From the NCBI RefSeq assembly GCF_039535785.1, contig NZ_BAAAXV010000001.1, positions 2,604,001 to 2,668,000 of the forward strand: DNA of 64,000 bases, written 5' to 3'. The stretch's first letter is position 1. Every line of letters starts with the position of its first letter. Under the pieces are notes generated by a model that was not told the origin of the DNA, ran no database searches, and worked only from the letters and a program-made list of their open reading frames with translations. Positions 14,934 through 23,813 of the stretch are shown here, piece after piece. The translations under genes and the position numbers were made by a program. Source of the stretch: Nonomuraea helvata. GTDB taxonomy: Bacteria; Actinomycetota; Actinomycetes; Streptosporangiales; Streptosporangiaceae.

Positions 14934-15845
14934 ATGAAGTACGCGATCGAAGCCGAAGGACTCGTCAAGAGATACGGCGACAAGGCTGCGCTCGACGGCG
15001 TCGACCTGAGGGCCAGGACGGGCGCCGTGCTCGGCGTCCTGGGCCCGAACGGCGCGGGCAAGACGACGGCGGTCCGCATCCTCGCCACCCTGGCCGTCCC
15101 CGACGCGGGCCGCGCCCTGGTCGGCGGGTACGACGTGACCCGCCAGGCAGGCAAGGTACGCGAGCTGATCGGCCTGACCGGCCAGTACGCCTCGGTCGAC
15201 GAGAAGCTGACCGGCACCCAGAACCTGCTGCTGATGGGCCGCCTGCTCGGCCTGTCGAGGTCGGAGGCCCGGGCCAGGGCGGCGGAGCTGCTGGCCCGCT
15301 TCGGCCTGGAGGAGGCGGCCGGCCGCGCGGCGAGCGGCTACTCGGGCGGCATGCGCCGCCGCCTCGACCTGGCGGTCAGCCTGGTGAGCCGCCCGCGCAT
15401 CCTGTTCCTCGACGAGCCGACCACGGGGCTCGACCCCCATGCCCGCGGCGAGCTGTGGGACGTGGTCAGGGAGCTGACCGCCGACGGCGTGACCGTGCTG
15501 CTGACCACCCAGTACCTGGAGGAGGCCGACCAGCTCGCCGACGACCTGCTGGTCATCGACCGGGGCCGGGTCGCCGCCGCCGGGACGCCCGACGAGCTCA
15601 AGGCGCTGGCGGGCGGCCACCGGCTCGACGTCAAGCCGCTGTGCGCCGCGGACCTGGAGAAGGCCGAGACGATCCTCGGCGCGAAGGCCGTGGACGGGGT
15701 GGTGAGCATCCCGGTGCACGACCTGGCCGAGCCGCCCGCCACGCTCCGGACGCTCGACGACGCGGGCATCGTGCTCGCCGAGCACGCCCTGCGCCTGCCC
15801 TCACTGGACGACGTCTTCCTCACCCTGACCGGAGACCACCGATGA
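14934..15845 (+). CDS. DrrA-type ABC exporter ATPase
   Basis: 303 residues, ATG 14934 preceded by GGGGA. Walker A GPNGAGKTT is near residue 38, the signature is YSGGMRRRLDLA, and Walker B ILFLDEPTTGLDPHARGELW; the C-terminal 80 residues follow the daunorubicin-resistance (DrrA) pattern. It supplies ATP hydrolysis to the permease in the next gene, joined by an ATGA overlap. The third gene of the operon is an S15-type hydrolase. Together they probably export and/or hydrolyse a hydrophobic or antibiotic-like compound; the substrate is not known. Confidence 0.9.
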   Translation: MKYAIEAEGLVKRYGDKAALDGVDLRARTGAVLGVLGPNGAGKTTAVRILATLAVPDAGRALVGGYDVTRQAGKVRELIGLTGQYASVDEKLTGTQNLLLMGRLLGLSRSEARARAAELLARFGLEEAAGRAASGYSGGMRRRLDLAVSLVSRPRILFLDEPTTGLDPHARGELWDVVRELTADGVTVLLTTQYLEEADQLADDLLVIDRGRVAAAGTPDELKALAGGHRLDVKPLCAADLEKAETILGAKAVDGVVSIPVHDLAEPPATLRTLDDAGIVLAEHALRLPSLDDVFLTLTGDHR

Positions 15846-16603
15846 CCACCGCTCTTTCCCAAGGGCTGACGCTGGCCTGGCGCAGCCTGATCCCGCTCAG
15901 GAACAGTCCGGGCCAGCTCCTGAGCATGCTGTTCCAGCCCGTCTTCATGATCGTCATCTTCGTGTACCTGTTCGGCGGCGCCGCCGGGGGCGACCGCGCG
16001 GGCGCGGTGGCGTACATGCTGCCCGGCGTGCTCGTCCAGGTGGCGCTGATGTCGACGATCACCACCGGCATGAACCTGGCCACCGACATCGGCAACGGCG
16101 TGTTCGACAGGTTCAGGACCATGCCGATCGCCAGGTCGGCGCCCCTCGCGGGACGCATCATGGCGGACCTGCTCACGCTGCTGATCACGATCGCGATGTC
16201 CATGCTCGTGGGGTACGCCGTCGGCTTCCGCGTCACGACGGACCCGTTCAGCGCGCTGGCGGGGCTCGGCCTGGTCCTGCTGCTGGCCATGGCGTTGAGC
16301 TGGGGCTCGGCCTGGATCGGACTGGTGGCCAAGTCCGTCACGTCGATGCAGGGCATCTCGACGGCCGTCCTGCTGCCTCTCACGTTCGGCAGCAGCGCCT
16401 TCGTGCCCGCCACCGACATGCCCGGCTGGCTGACCTGGTGGATGTCCGTCAACCCCGTCTCGCACCTGGCCGGCGCCCTGCGCGGGTTCCTGACCGGCGG
16501 CCTGCACGGGTCAGACCTGTGGATCACGCTCGGCTGGACCGCCGCGCTGCTCGCCCTCTTCGTCCCCCTTGCCCTTCGCGCTTACAACAGGAGAGTCCGA
16601 TGA
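15842..16603 (+). CDS. ABC-2 type (DrrB-like) permease
   Basis: 253 residues with six hydrophobic segments. Conserved marks of the ABC-2/DrrB family are FDRFRTMPIARSAPL and the PLTFGSSAFVPATDMPGWL loop followed by NPVSHLAGALRG. The start overlaps the ATPase stop and its own stop overlaps the hydrolase start (ATGA both times), giving strict stoichiometric coupling of the three genes. Confidence 0.9.
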   Translation: MTTALSQGLTLAWRSLIPLRNSPGQLLSMLFQPVFMIVIFVYLFGGAAGGDRAGAVAYMLPGVLVQVALMSTITTGMNLATDIGNGVFDRFRTMPIARSAPLAGRIMADLLTLLITIAMSMLVGYAVGFRVTTDPFSALAGLGLVLLLAMALSWGSAWIGLVAKSVTSMQGISTAVLLPLTFGSSAFVPATDMPGWLTWWMSVNPVSHLAGALRGFLTGGLHGSDLWITLGWTAALLALFVPLALRAYNRRVR

Positions 16604-18186
16604 TCGAGACCACCGAGACCATGACCACCCGTGACGGCGTCGAGCTCGTGTCGACGCTGTGGCGGCCCGCCGCAGACGGACGCTTCCCTGTGCTGCTCTC
16701 GCGCACCCCGTACGGCCGGGCCGTCGAGGGCCCCGGGTTCCACCTCGACGTGCCCCGCCTCGTGGCCGCCGGATACGCGGTCGTCCTTCAGGATGTGCGC
16801 GGCACGGGCGCCTCGCAGGGCGAGTTCCGGTTCATCGGGGGCGAGGCGGCCGACGGCTATGACGCGGTCCGGTGGGCGGCGACCGCGCCGTGGTCCGACG
16901 GAAATGTCGGGATGTATGGGGATTCGTACCTTGGCATTACCCAGCTGCTCGCTGCCCAGGAGCGGCCGGAGGGCCTGCGGGCCATCGCGCCGCACGTCGC
17001 CCCCGCCGGGCTGTACGAAGCCGTCTACCAGCCCGGCGGCGTACCCAACCTCAACATCATCCTCACCGTCAGCGCGATGGTACTCGCCGTGGACGAGCTG
17101 GACCGCCGGATCTCCCTGGGCACCGCCACGCAGGAGGACAAGGACAGGTACCTGGCGGCCATCGGCCTGCCCGACCGGCTCGACGAGCGCCTGCTGGAGC
17201 TCTCCGAGCGGCTGCCGCTCAGCGACCAGCCGCTGCTGGCGGACCTGGTGCCCTTCTACGCCTCGTGGATGGACCGCCCCGACCCGCTCGACCCGCTCTG
17301 GCGGGACGGGGTCGTCGACCACTCCAGGATCGAGGTGCCCGCGCTGGTCAGCACCGGCTGGTACGACTACTTCCGCGACGCCTCCATCGAGCACTACGAG
17401 CGGCTGCGCGGCGAGTCCCGGCTGATCGTGGGCCCGTGGACGCACTTCTCGCACGACCGGGCCATCTGCGGGCGAGACTACGGCGGCCACGCCAGTCAGG
17501 AGGCCGTCGACTGGACCGGGATACACCTCGACTGGTTCGACCGCTGGCTGCGCGGGGCGCCGGCGCGCGACAGGGCTCGCGTGAAGATCTTCGTGATGGG
17601 CGACGACGCCTGGCGCGACGAGGACGACTGGCCCGTCTCGCGGGCCCGGCACGTCCCGTACCACCTGGGCTTCGACGGGACGCTGAGCACGAGGCCGGTG
17701 GCGGGCGGCTCCGCCGAGTTCGTCAGCGACCCCGGTGCCCCGGTGCCGACGCTCGGCGGGGCGGTCATGACGTTCGCCGCGTTCGGGCCGCTCGACCAGC
17801 GGCCCCTCGACGAGCGCGACGACGTGCTGCGGCACCGGACCGAGCCGCTCGGCGCGCGGGTGGAGGTGAGCGGCGAGGTCGAGCTGGTCGCGCGCGTCTC
17901 CTCCACCGCCACGAGCGCTAATGTCACGGCCAAGCTGATCGACGTGCACCCCGACGGGCGGGCCGAGCTGCTGACCGACGGCGTCGCCAGGGTGGACGAC
18001 CTCGTGCCCGGCGAGGTGCGCGAGGTCAGGGTGCGGCTCGGCGCGATCTCGAACGCGTTCCGGCCGGGTCACCGGATCAGGATCGACGTGGCGGGCTCGA
18101 ACTTCCCCAGGTTCGGCCGGAATCCGGAGAAGGGCACCACCACGCTGCACGGCCCGTCCTACGTCGTGCTGCCGACCATCCCGTAG
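16600..18186 (+). CDS. CocE/NonD-family (peptidase S15) hydrolase
   Basis: 528 residues, ATG 16600 with AGGAGAG just upstream. An alpha/beta-hydrolase core has the nucleophile Ser109 in MYGDSYLG and VLQDVRGTGASQGEF as oxyanion region. The C-terminal jelly-roll of the X-Pro dipeptidyl-peptidase type includes RLGAISNAFRPGHRIRI and SNFPRFGRN. Family members hydrolyse acyl esters or amides (cocaine esterase, X-Pro peptidase, beta-lactam acylases). Coupling to an ABC exporter suggests inactivation or processing of the transported compound. No signal peptide. It ends convergently, overlapping the BTAD regulator by 28 nt. Confidence 0.85.
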   Translation: MIETTETMTTRDGVELVSTLWRPAADGRFPVLLSRTPYGRAVEGPGFHLDVPRLVAAGYAVVLQDVRGTGASQGEFRFIGGEAADGYDAVRWAATAPWSDGNVGMYGDSYLGITQLLAAQERPEGLRAIAPHVAPAGLYEAVYQPGGVPNLNIILTVSAMVLAVDELDRRISLGTATQEDKDRYLAAIGLPDRLDERLLELSERLPLSDQPLLADLVPFYASWMDRPDPLDPLWRDGVVDHSRIEVPALVSTGWYDYFRDASIEHYERLRGESRLIVGPWTHFSHDRAICGRDYGGHASQEAVDWTGIHLDWFDRWLRGAPARDRARVKIFVMGDDAWRDEDDWPVSRARHVPYHLGFDGTLSTRPVAGGSAEFVSDPGAPVPTLGGAVMTFAAFGPLDQRPLDERDDVLRHRTEPLGARVEVSGEVELVARVSSTATSANVTAKLIDVHPDGRAELLTDGVARVDDLVPGEVREVRVRLGAISNAFRPGHRIRIDVAGSNFPRFGRNPEKGTTTLHGPSYVVLPTIP

Positions 18187-21100
18187 ACCTCCTCCCTCGA
18201 CATGGCCGCGCCCTTGGCGAAGCACTCCTCGAAGTGCTCGCCCCCGAGCGCGGCCCTGGCCGTTTCCCGGCCCTCCAACGTGTGGAGCGAGGTGTCGCAC
18301 GGCTCGATCGCCGACGACGCGCCGAACAGCACGGCGGCCCGCTCCTGGTCGCCCGCGACCTGCGCGGCCAGCGCGAACCCGGCCAGCACCAGCGAAAGTA
18401 TCGGCCGGTCGGGGTTGCCTGTGCCAAGTGTGCCAAGGGCCAGCCGGTGCTGCTCGATCGCGGCGTCCAGCTCGCCGCTCTGTGCCAGCGCCCGGCCGTA
18501 CGCGGTCCTGAGCGCGGCGGCGAGCTGCACCACGGGCGGAGCCTGCGAGAGCACGTCGAACAGGCCGCGGTAGATCTCCAGCCCACGGTCCAGCTCTCCG
18601 AGTCGGCAGGCGTGGGCGGCCTCGCCCATCCCGAGCAGCAGCAGCGAGTGCGGCGTGGTCTCCTCGTCCACGCTGGCCCTGGCCCTGGCCAGGTCCTCGC
18701 CCGCGCCGTCCAGGTCGCCGCCGCGCATGCGCAGCTCCGCCAGCCTGATCAGGGTCGAGATCGCCTCATCGGCGCCGACCCAGCGGCTGGTCATGCCCCA
18801 GACCTCGGCGATGATGTCGTCGGTCGGCGCGCCCCTGACGGCCCGCAGCTCGGCCACCCCCAGGAGCGCCTCGGTCAGCCCCCACCGGTCGCCGAGCTTC
18901 CTGAACCCGGCCACCGCCTGCTCGAGGTCCTCCTCGGTGCGCTGGCCCGGGCCGCCGATCATGCGGGCGGAGCTGGCCAGCCAGGGATCGTCGCTCTCGA
19001 CGTACCCTTCGAGCAGCTCGGCGGCCACCTCGTCGCGGCCCGCCACGGCGGCCATGACGACCCTGCTGAGCTTGAGCATCGGGTGCAGCGGCCCCTCCCG
19101 CTCGGCCCGCTCGACCAGGAGGTCCATCCGGTTCGACAGCGCCAGCATGGCGGGCCGGTCGTTGGCGATCGTGCCGATCATGGAGACGCCGTACGCGAAC
19201 GTGCAGGACGTGTAGGCCGCGGCCAGCCCCGGCGGCGGCTCGTCGCCCACCAGGTCGAGCACCTGAACGGCCCAGGCCGTGCTCTCCCGCCGGTAGCCGC
19301 ACATCCACCAGTACCAGTTGAGCGCCCCGCACAGCCGCAGCGCGGTCTCGACGTCCCGCTCGTCGATCACCCAGCGCAGCGCCGCGGCGAAGTCGTCGCG
19401 CTCGGGCGCCATCCGCTCGAGCCAGGCGGTCTGCGCGGCCGTGCGCAGCTCGGGCACCGCCCGTTCGGCCAGTTCCAGCAGGTACGCCGCGTGCCGCCGC
19501 CGGTACTCGCCGACCTCCCCCGCCTCGGCCAGCCGTTCGAGCGCGTAGGCACGGATGGTCTCCAGCATGGAGTAGCGGCCCTCGGGAGAGACCTGGACCA
19601 GCGACTTGTCGGCGAGGGCGCCCAGCACGTCCGCCGTCCCCCCGCAGACCGCCTCGACCGACTCAAGCGTCGCCCCACCCGCGAACACGCCGAGCCGCCT
19701 GGCCAGCACCCGCTCCTCCGCGCTCAGCAGGTCCCAGCTCCACTCCACCACCGCTCTGAGCGTCTGCTGGCGCGGCAGAGCGGTCCTGCTGCCGCCGGTG
19801 AGCAGCTTGAACCGGTCGTCGATGCGGTCGGCGAGCTGCTGCGGCGTCATGGTGCGCAGCCGGGCCGCGGCCAGCTCGATGGCCAGCGGCATGCCGTCCA
19901 GCCGGCGGCAGAGCGCCACCACGGCGGCCACGTTCCCGTCGTCGATCGCGAACCCGGGCCGGGCGGCGGTGGCCCGGTCCAGCAGCAACCGGACCGACGG
20001 GTACGCCTCCGCCTGCGCGGGGTCCGCGCCCACGGGCGGCGGCGCGAGCGGCGGGATGGGCGCCAGGTGCTCGCCCGGCAGGTTGAGCGGCTCCCTGCTC
20101 GTGGCCAGCACCCGCAGGTCGGGGCATTCGGTGAGCAGCCGCTCGGCCAGCTCGGCGGCCGCGTCGACGAGGTGCTCGCAGTTGTCCAGCACCAGCAGCG
20201 CGGACCGGCCCGCGACGGCCTCGGCCACCTGCGCCACCGGGTCGCCCCCGTCCGAGGGCATGCGGTACGGCGGGCGGTCGTCCCGTAGCCCCAGCACGTC
20301 CAGCACAGTGCCGATGACCTCTTTGGGGTCGCTGACGGGGGCCAGCTCGACCATCCAGGCCGCTTCTGCGGATCGCAGCGCCACCTCGGTGGCCAGCCTG
20401 GTCTTGCCCGCGCCGCCCGGGCCGACCAGCGTGACGACCCTGGCCTGGCCGAGCAGGGCGGCGAGCTGGTCCAGCTCGGCCTCACGGCCGATGAAGCTGG
20501 TCCTCGGGGCCCGTACGTTGCCCCGCTGCCGGATCTGGACCGGTGGGGCCTGCGCGCGTACCTCTCCTGAGATGACGGCCAGGTGAGCGGCACGCAGCTC
20601 GGGCCCGGGATCGACGCCGAGCTCGTCGGCGAGCGTGCGGCGGGTCCGCTCGAACAGCTCCAGCGCCTCGGCCTGCCGGCCCTCGGCGGCCAGCGCCCGC
20701 ATGGCCAGCGCGGCCAGCCGCTCGCGCAGCGGGTGCGCGGCGACCTCCGCGGTCAGCTCGACCGGCGCCCCGGCCGCCAGCCGCGCCTCGGCGCGGCTCT
20801 CGACGGCGGCGAGGCGCTCCTGCTCCAGGGCGGCGGCCGCGTTCGCCAGGAGCGGCACCGAAGTGAGGTCCGCCAGCGCCGGTCCCCGCCAGAGCTCCAG
20901 CCCCTCCCCGTTCCTGGCCGTCCTCCTGAACCGGAGCGCGTCCACGTCGTCCGGCTCCACGGCCAGCGCGTAGCCACCCGGCCTGCTCTCCACCACCTCG
21001 TACGGGCGCAGCGCCCCCCTCAGCCGCTTGACCAGCGTCTGGAGGGCGTTGGCCGCGTTGGCGGGGGGCTCGTCCGGCCACAGTGCGTCGATCAGCCGCT

Positions 21101-21227
21101 CTGCGGTGACGGTACGGCCGGCTTCCAGGGCCAGGACGGCCAGCAGCGCCCGCAACCTGAACCCGCCGACCGCGACCGGTCCCTCGTCGCCCTCGACCTC
21201 CAACGGCCCAAGGATGGATATCCGCAC
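18159..21227 (-). CDS. AfsR/SARP-type regulator: winged helix, BTAD, NB-ARC ATPase and TPR tail
   Basis: 1,022 residues. An OmpR-like winged helix (1-95, GGFRLRALLAVLALEAGR), the bacterial transcriptional activation domain (about 100-245), then an NB-ARC-type ATPase with Walker A LVGPGGAGKTRLA and Walker B ALLVLDNCEHLVD, and a long helical repeat tail. Proteins of this plan are signal-responsive activators of secondary metabolism or stress operons. The likely targets are local: the divergent LysE-like exporter or the convergent exporter-hydrolase operon. No phosphoacceptor domain is present. Confidence 0.88.
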   Translation of the reverse strand: MRISILGPLEVEGDEGPVAVGGFRLRALLAVLALEAGRTVTAERLIDALWPDEPPANAANALQTLVKRLRGALRPYEVVESRPGGYALAVEPDDVDALRFRRTARNGEGLELWRGPALADLTSVPLLANAAAALEQERLAAVESRAEARLAAGAPVELTAEVAAHPLRERLAALAMRALAAEGRQAEALELFERTRRTLADELGVDPGPELRAAHLAVISGEVRAQAPPVQIRQRGNVRAPRTSFIGREAELDQLAALLGQARVVTLVGPGGAGKTRLATEVALRSAEAAWMVELAPVSDPKEVIGTVLDVLGLRDDRPPYRMPSDGGDPVAQVAEAVAGRSALLVLDNCEHLVDAAAELAERLLTECPDLRVLATSREPLNLPGEHLAPIPPLAPPPVGADPAQAEAYPSVRLLLDRATAARPGFAIDDGNVAAVVALCRRLDGMPLAIELAAARLRTMTPQQLADRIDDRFKLLTGGSRTALPRQQTLRAVVEWSWDLLSAEERVLARRLGVFAGGATLESVEAVCGGTADVLGALADKSLVQVSPEGRYSMLETIRAYALERLAEAGEVGEYRRRHAAYLLELAERAVPELRTAAQTAWLERMAPERDDFAAALRWVIDERDVETALRLCGALNWYWWMCGYRRESTAWAVQVLDLVGDEPPPGLAAAYTSCTFAYGVSMIGTIANDRPAMLALSNRMDLLVERAEREGPLHPMLKLSRVVMAAVAGRDEVAAELLEGYVESDDPWLASSARMIGGPGQRTEEDLEQAVAGFRKLGDRWGLTEALLGVAELRAVRGAPTDDIIAEVWGMTSRWVGADEAISTLIRLAELRMRGGDLDGAGEDLARARASVDEETTPHSLLLLGMGEAAHACRLGELDRGLEIYRGLFDVLSQAPPVVQLAAALRTAYGRALAQSGELDAAIEQHRLALGTLGTGNPDRPILSLVLAGFALAAQVAGDQERAAVLFGASSAIEPCDTSLHTLEGRETARAALGGEHFEECFAKGAAMSREEVYGMVGSTT

Positions 21228-21359
21228 ATGTCACATCCTGCCCTGCCGCCGTGCAAAGGGCACGGTCCACGCGGCCACCCCTAGCCACGCGGACCGTGCC
21301 CGTTCGAACCGCGAACCCACCGGACAGCAGCGCCGCCAGCCACAGCGCGATCAGTGGAC

Positions 21360-21465
21360 CCGCTGCATTTCATAGTAAACAAATAGGTATTGCAGGTAAA
21401 GCGCGAGTTTAGCGCCGGGCGAGATATCGTGATGTGCGGTCAAGCCTTCCCCTGGAGCGAACGGC
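21360..21465 (+). promoter_or_regulatory. AT-rich promoter region of the LysE-type gene
   Basis: The 238-nt gap between the BTAD gene and the exporter contains an unusually AT-rich stretch (about 21368-21400, ATAGTAAACAAATAGGTATT). No clean -35/-10 pair or palindrome was recognised. Confidence 0.3.
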
Positions 21466-22110
21466 ATGTTCTTCGGCATCACGAACTTCTGGGCCTACGT
21501 CATCGGCGCCTTCCTGATCATCCTTCTCCCCGGTCCGAACTCCCTGTACGTGCTCAGCTTCGCCGCCCGCAACGGCGTCCGCCAGGGCTACCGTGCCGCG
21601 GCGGGCGTCTTCCTCGGCGACACCGTGCTGATGTTCCTGGCCGCCGCCGGCGCCGCCTCCCTGCTCCGCTCCAACCCGCTGCTCTTCACGATCGTCAAGT
21701 ACGCGGGCGCCGGCTACCTGGCGTGGATCGGCTTCCAGATGATCAGGGGCGCCTGGAGATCGAGGACGGCGACCGAGGAGAAGCCGCAGGTCAAGATGGA
21801 GCGCCAGGAGCGCCCGTTCCGCAAGGCCCTGATGATCAGCCTGCTGAACCCGAAGGCCATCCTGTTCTTCGTCTCGTTCTTCATCCAGTTCGTGGACCGG
21901 TCGTACGCCACCCCCGCGCTGTCGTTCCTCATCCTGGGGGCGGTCATCCAGGTGTTCAGCTTCCTCTACCTGACGGCGCTGATCTTCGGCGGCACCTTCC
22001 TGGCCACCCAGTTCCGCCGCCGCAGGAAGCTCAGCACCGCTCTGACCTCGGGCGTCGGCGCCCTGTTCCTCGGGTTCGGCGCGAAGCTCGCCACCACGTC
22101 ACTCAGCTGA
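21466..22110 (+). CDS. LysE/RhtB-family amino-acid exporter (LeuE-like)
   Basis: 214 residues with six predicted helices. It begins FWAYVIGAFLIILLPGPNSLYVLS, of which LPGPNSLYV is the LysE/RhtB signature; ARNGVRQGYRAAAGVFLGD and SLLNPKAILFFVSFF are the other conserved blocks. The pattern is closest to LeuE. It would export neutral amino acids or related metabolites across the membrane. It is divergent from the BTAD regulator, which may control it. Confidence 0.88.
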   Translation: MFFGITNFWAYVIGAFLIILLPGPNSLYVLSFAARNGVRQGYRAAAGVFLGDTVLMFLAAAGAASLLRSNPLLFTIVKYAGAGYLAWIGFQMIRGAWRSRTATEEKPQVKMERQERPFRKALMISLLNPKAILFFVSFFIQFVDRSYATPALSFLILGAVIQVFSFLYLTALIFGGTFLATQFRRRRKLSTALTSGVGALFLGFGAKLATTSLS

Positions 22111-22145
22111 AAGCCGGCCGAAAGGGTCTGCTGTTTTCGTGGGAA

Positions 22146-22265
22146 CCAGATGGAACGCGTCAAAAGAGGCAGTCGCACCACCTCGCCTCGGGTACGGTAG
22201 GCCACCGGCGTGCTTCCCGGGGACGCGGGTGATGCCGTTCTGATTACGGCGAGTGCTCCATCTGG
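22146..22265 (+). ncRNA. Candidate structured RNA leader
   Basis: CCAGATGGA (22146-22154) can pair perfectly with TCCATCTGG (22257-22265), enclosing 102 nt. Inside are three further stems: GAGGC/GCCTC (22166-22170/22185-22189), CACC.GCGT with ACGC.GGTG (22203-22211/22223-22231), and GCCGT/ACGGC (22234-22238/22246-22250). The result is a closed multi-branch fold directly upstream of a membrane-protein gene. I do not match it to a known riboswitch. Confidence 0.4.
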
Positions 22266-22325
22266 AAAGCCTTGTCCCCCGAAGCCCGGGTAGACGCTGA
22301 TCGTCGGCCTATCTGCGGAGCAGCC

Positions 22326-22967
22326 TTGAACCATCCCCCAGTCACCCTCCCACGCCTCACCGCACTCGCCCGGCAGGCGGCTCCGAAGCTGCTCGAAGGC
22401 GTCGTGGCACCGCTGGCGGTGTTCTACCTGGCCATGATGGTCCTCGGATTCAAGTGGGCGCTCATCGCCACCGTCGCCTGGGTCTACCTGGGCGTGGCCT
22501 GGCGGCTGATCAGGCGTGTCAGGGTGCCCGCGACCATGTTCCTGGCCGCGGTCGCGGTCACGGTCCGCGCCCTCGTGGCGTTCTGGACCGGCACGTGGAT
22601 GTGGTACTTCATCCAGCCGGAGATGGGCACGATCTGCCTCAGCATGGCCTTCCTCGCCTCCGTCCGGCTCAACAAGCCGCTCGTGCAGAAGCTCACGCTC
22701 GACTACATCCACCTGCCGTCGGCGGTGCTCAGGCACGAGCGGGTACGCAGGTTCTTCGCCAGGATCACGCTGCTGTGGGCCTTCGTGCTGCTGATGAACT
22801 CGACGTTGAGCATCGTCCTCGCGGTCCACGAGTACCTGGCGGGCTCGCTCGGCGCGTTCATGGTGCTGAGGACGTCAGCGGTGGCCGTGATCAGCGGCCT
22901 GGCGATCGCGTTCTCGATCTACGCCTTCAAGCGCGTCCTGCACCGGCTGCACATCGCTCACAACTGA
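22326..22967 (+). CDS. VC0807-like polytopic membrane protein
   Basis: 213 residues from TTG 22326, preferred because CGGAG lies 5 nt upstream; a TTG at 22272 would add 18 poorly conserved residues. Five to six hydrophobic helices are visible, with motifs VVAPLAVFYLAMMVLG, GTWMWYFIQPEMGTI and LNKPLVQKLTLDYIHLP, as in the VC0807 family of unknown function. Its C-terminus overlaps the convergent membrane-protein gene by 93 nt. The 5' region may fold into a structured RNA. Confidence 0.7.
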   Translation: MNHPPVTLPRLTALARQAAPKLLEGVVAPLAVFYLAMMVLGFKWALIATVAWVYLGVAWRLIRRVRVPATMFLAAVAVTVRALVAFWTGTWMWYFIQPEMGTICLSMAFLASVRLNKPLVQKLTLDYIHLPSAVLRHERVRRFFARITLLWAFVLLMNSTLSIVLAVHEYLAGSLGAFMVLRTSAVAVISGLAIAFSIYAFKRVLHRLHIAHN

Positions 22968-23813
22968 CCGCTCGATGAGCAGGAACGCCCCGCACATCCC
23001 CATGACCAGCCCGGTCAGCATGCCGAACAGCTCCACCAGTCCTCCCAGCGGCCCGAGCGGCGCCCTCACGGAACTGACGATCATCTCGTAGAACCCACCG
23101 CTGAACAGGGAGCCGGCACCGAGCCAGGCCACGACCAGCGGCAGCCAGAACGGGCCGTGCCCCCGGCGCCCGACCACCAGCACGAGCGCGACGGCCCCCG
23201 CCACGGCGAACCCGCCCTCCACAGCGTCCTGAAGGCCCCCGAAGAGCTTGATCGCGCCGATCGGCACGGCCACCAGCAGTGCGCCCCAGGCCACCACCGT
23301 CTGGAACGACCTGGTGGCGCTCGCGAAGGGCTGATCGAGCCGGGTGGTGAAGACGTGTGGCCACCGGTCGCGCGAGTAGAGCGCGAAGGCCACCATGAGC
23401 CCGGCGCCCTGCGCGATGAACCCGCCGTAGACCATCATGTAGATCCACGGCTCGATGGGCCCGCCGGTCTCGAACACCGACAGCCCACCACCCAGCACCA
23501 TGATCGGCACCGTGACGATCACCGTCGAGAGCAGGCCGGTGCCCACCCAGAGCGGGAGCAGCACGAGCCAGGCGGGCAGCCGCAGCCCCCGGCGCGTGGC
23601 GAACGCCACCGCCAGCAGCAGCCCGACGGCTTCCATGCCGAACGTCATCGCGTTGAGCCCGACCATCGCCGGATCGTCCAGGAGGCCGGGATCGGTGGTG
23701 CCGATCGAGCTGCCCGTCAGCCAGAGCACCTTCAACGTGAGGTACGGCAGCATCGCGGCGACCGCGACGATCGCGGCGGTGACGCGCCCGATGCCCACTC
23801 TCTGTTCAGTCAT
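22875..23813 (-). CDS. Hypothetical polytopic membrane protein in operon with sensor kinase
   Basis: 312 residues, mostly hydrophobic, with about eight helices. It begins RVGIGRVTAAIVAVAAML. I do not recognise a named family. Its ATG overlaps the 3' end of the sensor kinase gene by 8 nt, so the two are cotranscribed, and it may be the output or an accessory sensor. The last 30 codons lie opposite the VC0807-like gene. Confidence 0.65.
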   Translation of the reverse strand: MTEQRVGIGRVTAAIVAVAAMLPYLTLKVLWLTGSSIGTTDPGLLDDPAMVGLNAMTFGMEAVGLLLAVAFATRRGLRLPAWLVLLPLWVGTGLLSTVIVTVPIMVLGGGLSVFETGGPIEPWIYMMVYGGFIAQGAGLMVAFALYSRDRWPHVFTTRLDQPFASATRSFQTVVAWGALLVAVPIGAIKLFGGLQDAVEGGFAVAGAVALVLVVGRRGHGPFWLPLVVAWLGAGSLFSGGFYEMIVSSVRAPLGPLGGLVELFGMLTGLVMGMCGAFLLIERSVVSDVQPVQDALEGVDRERDRQAADHGHR

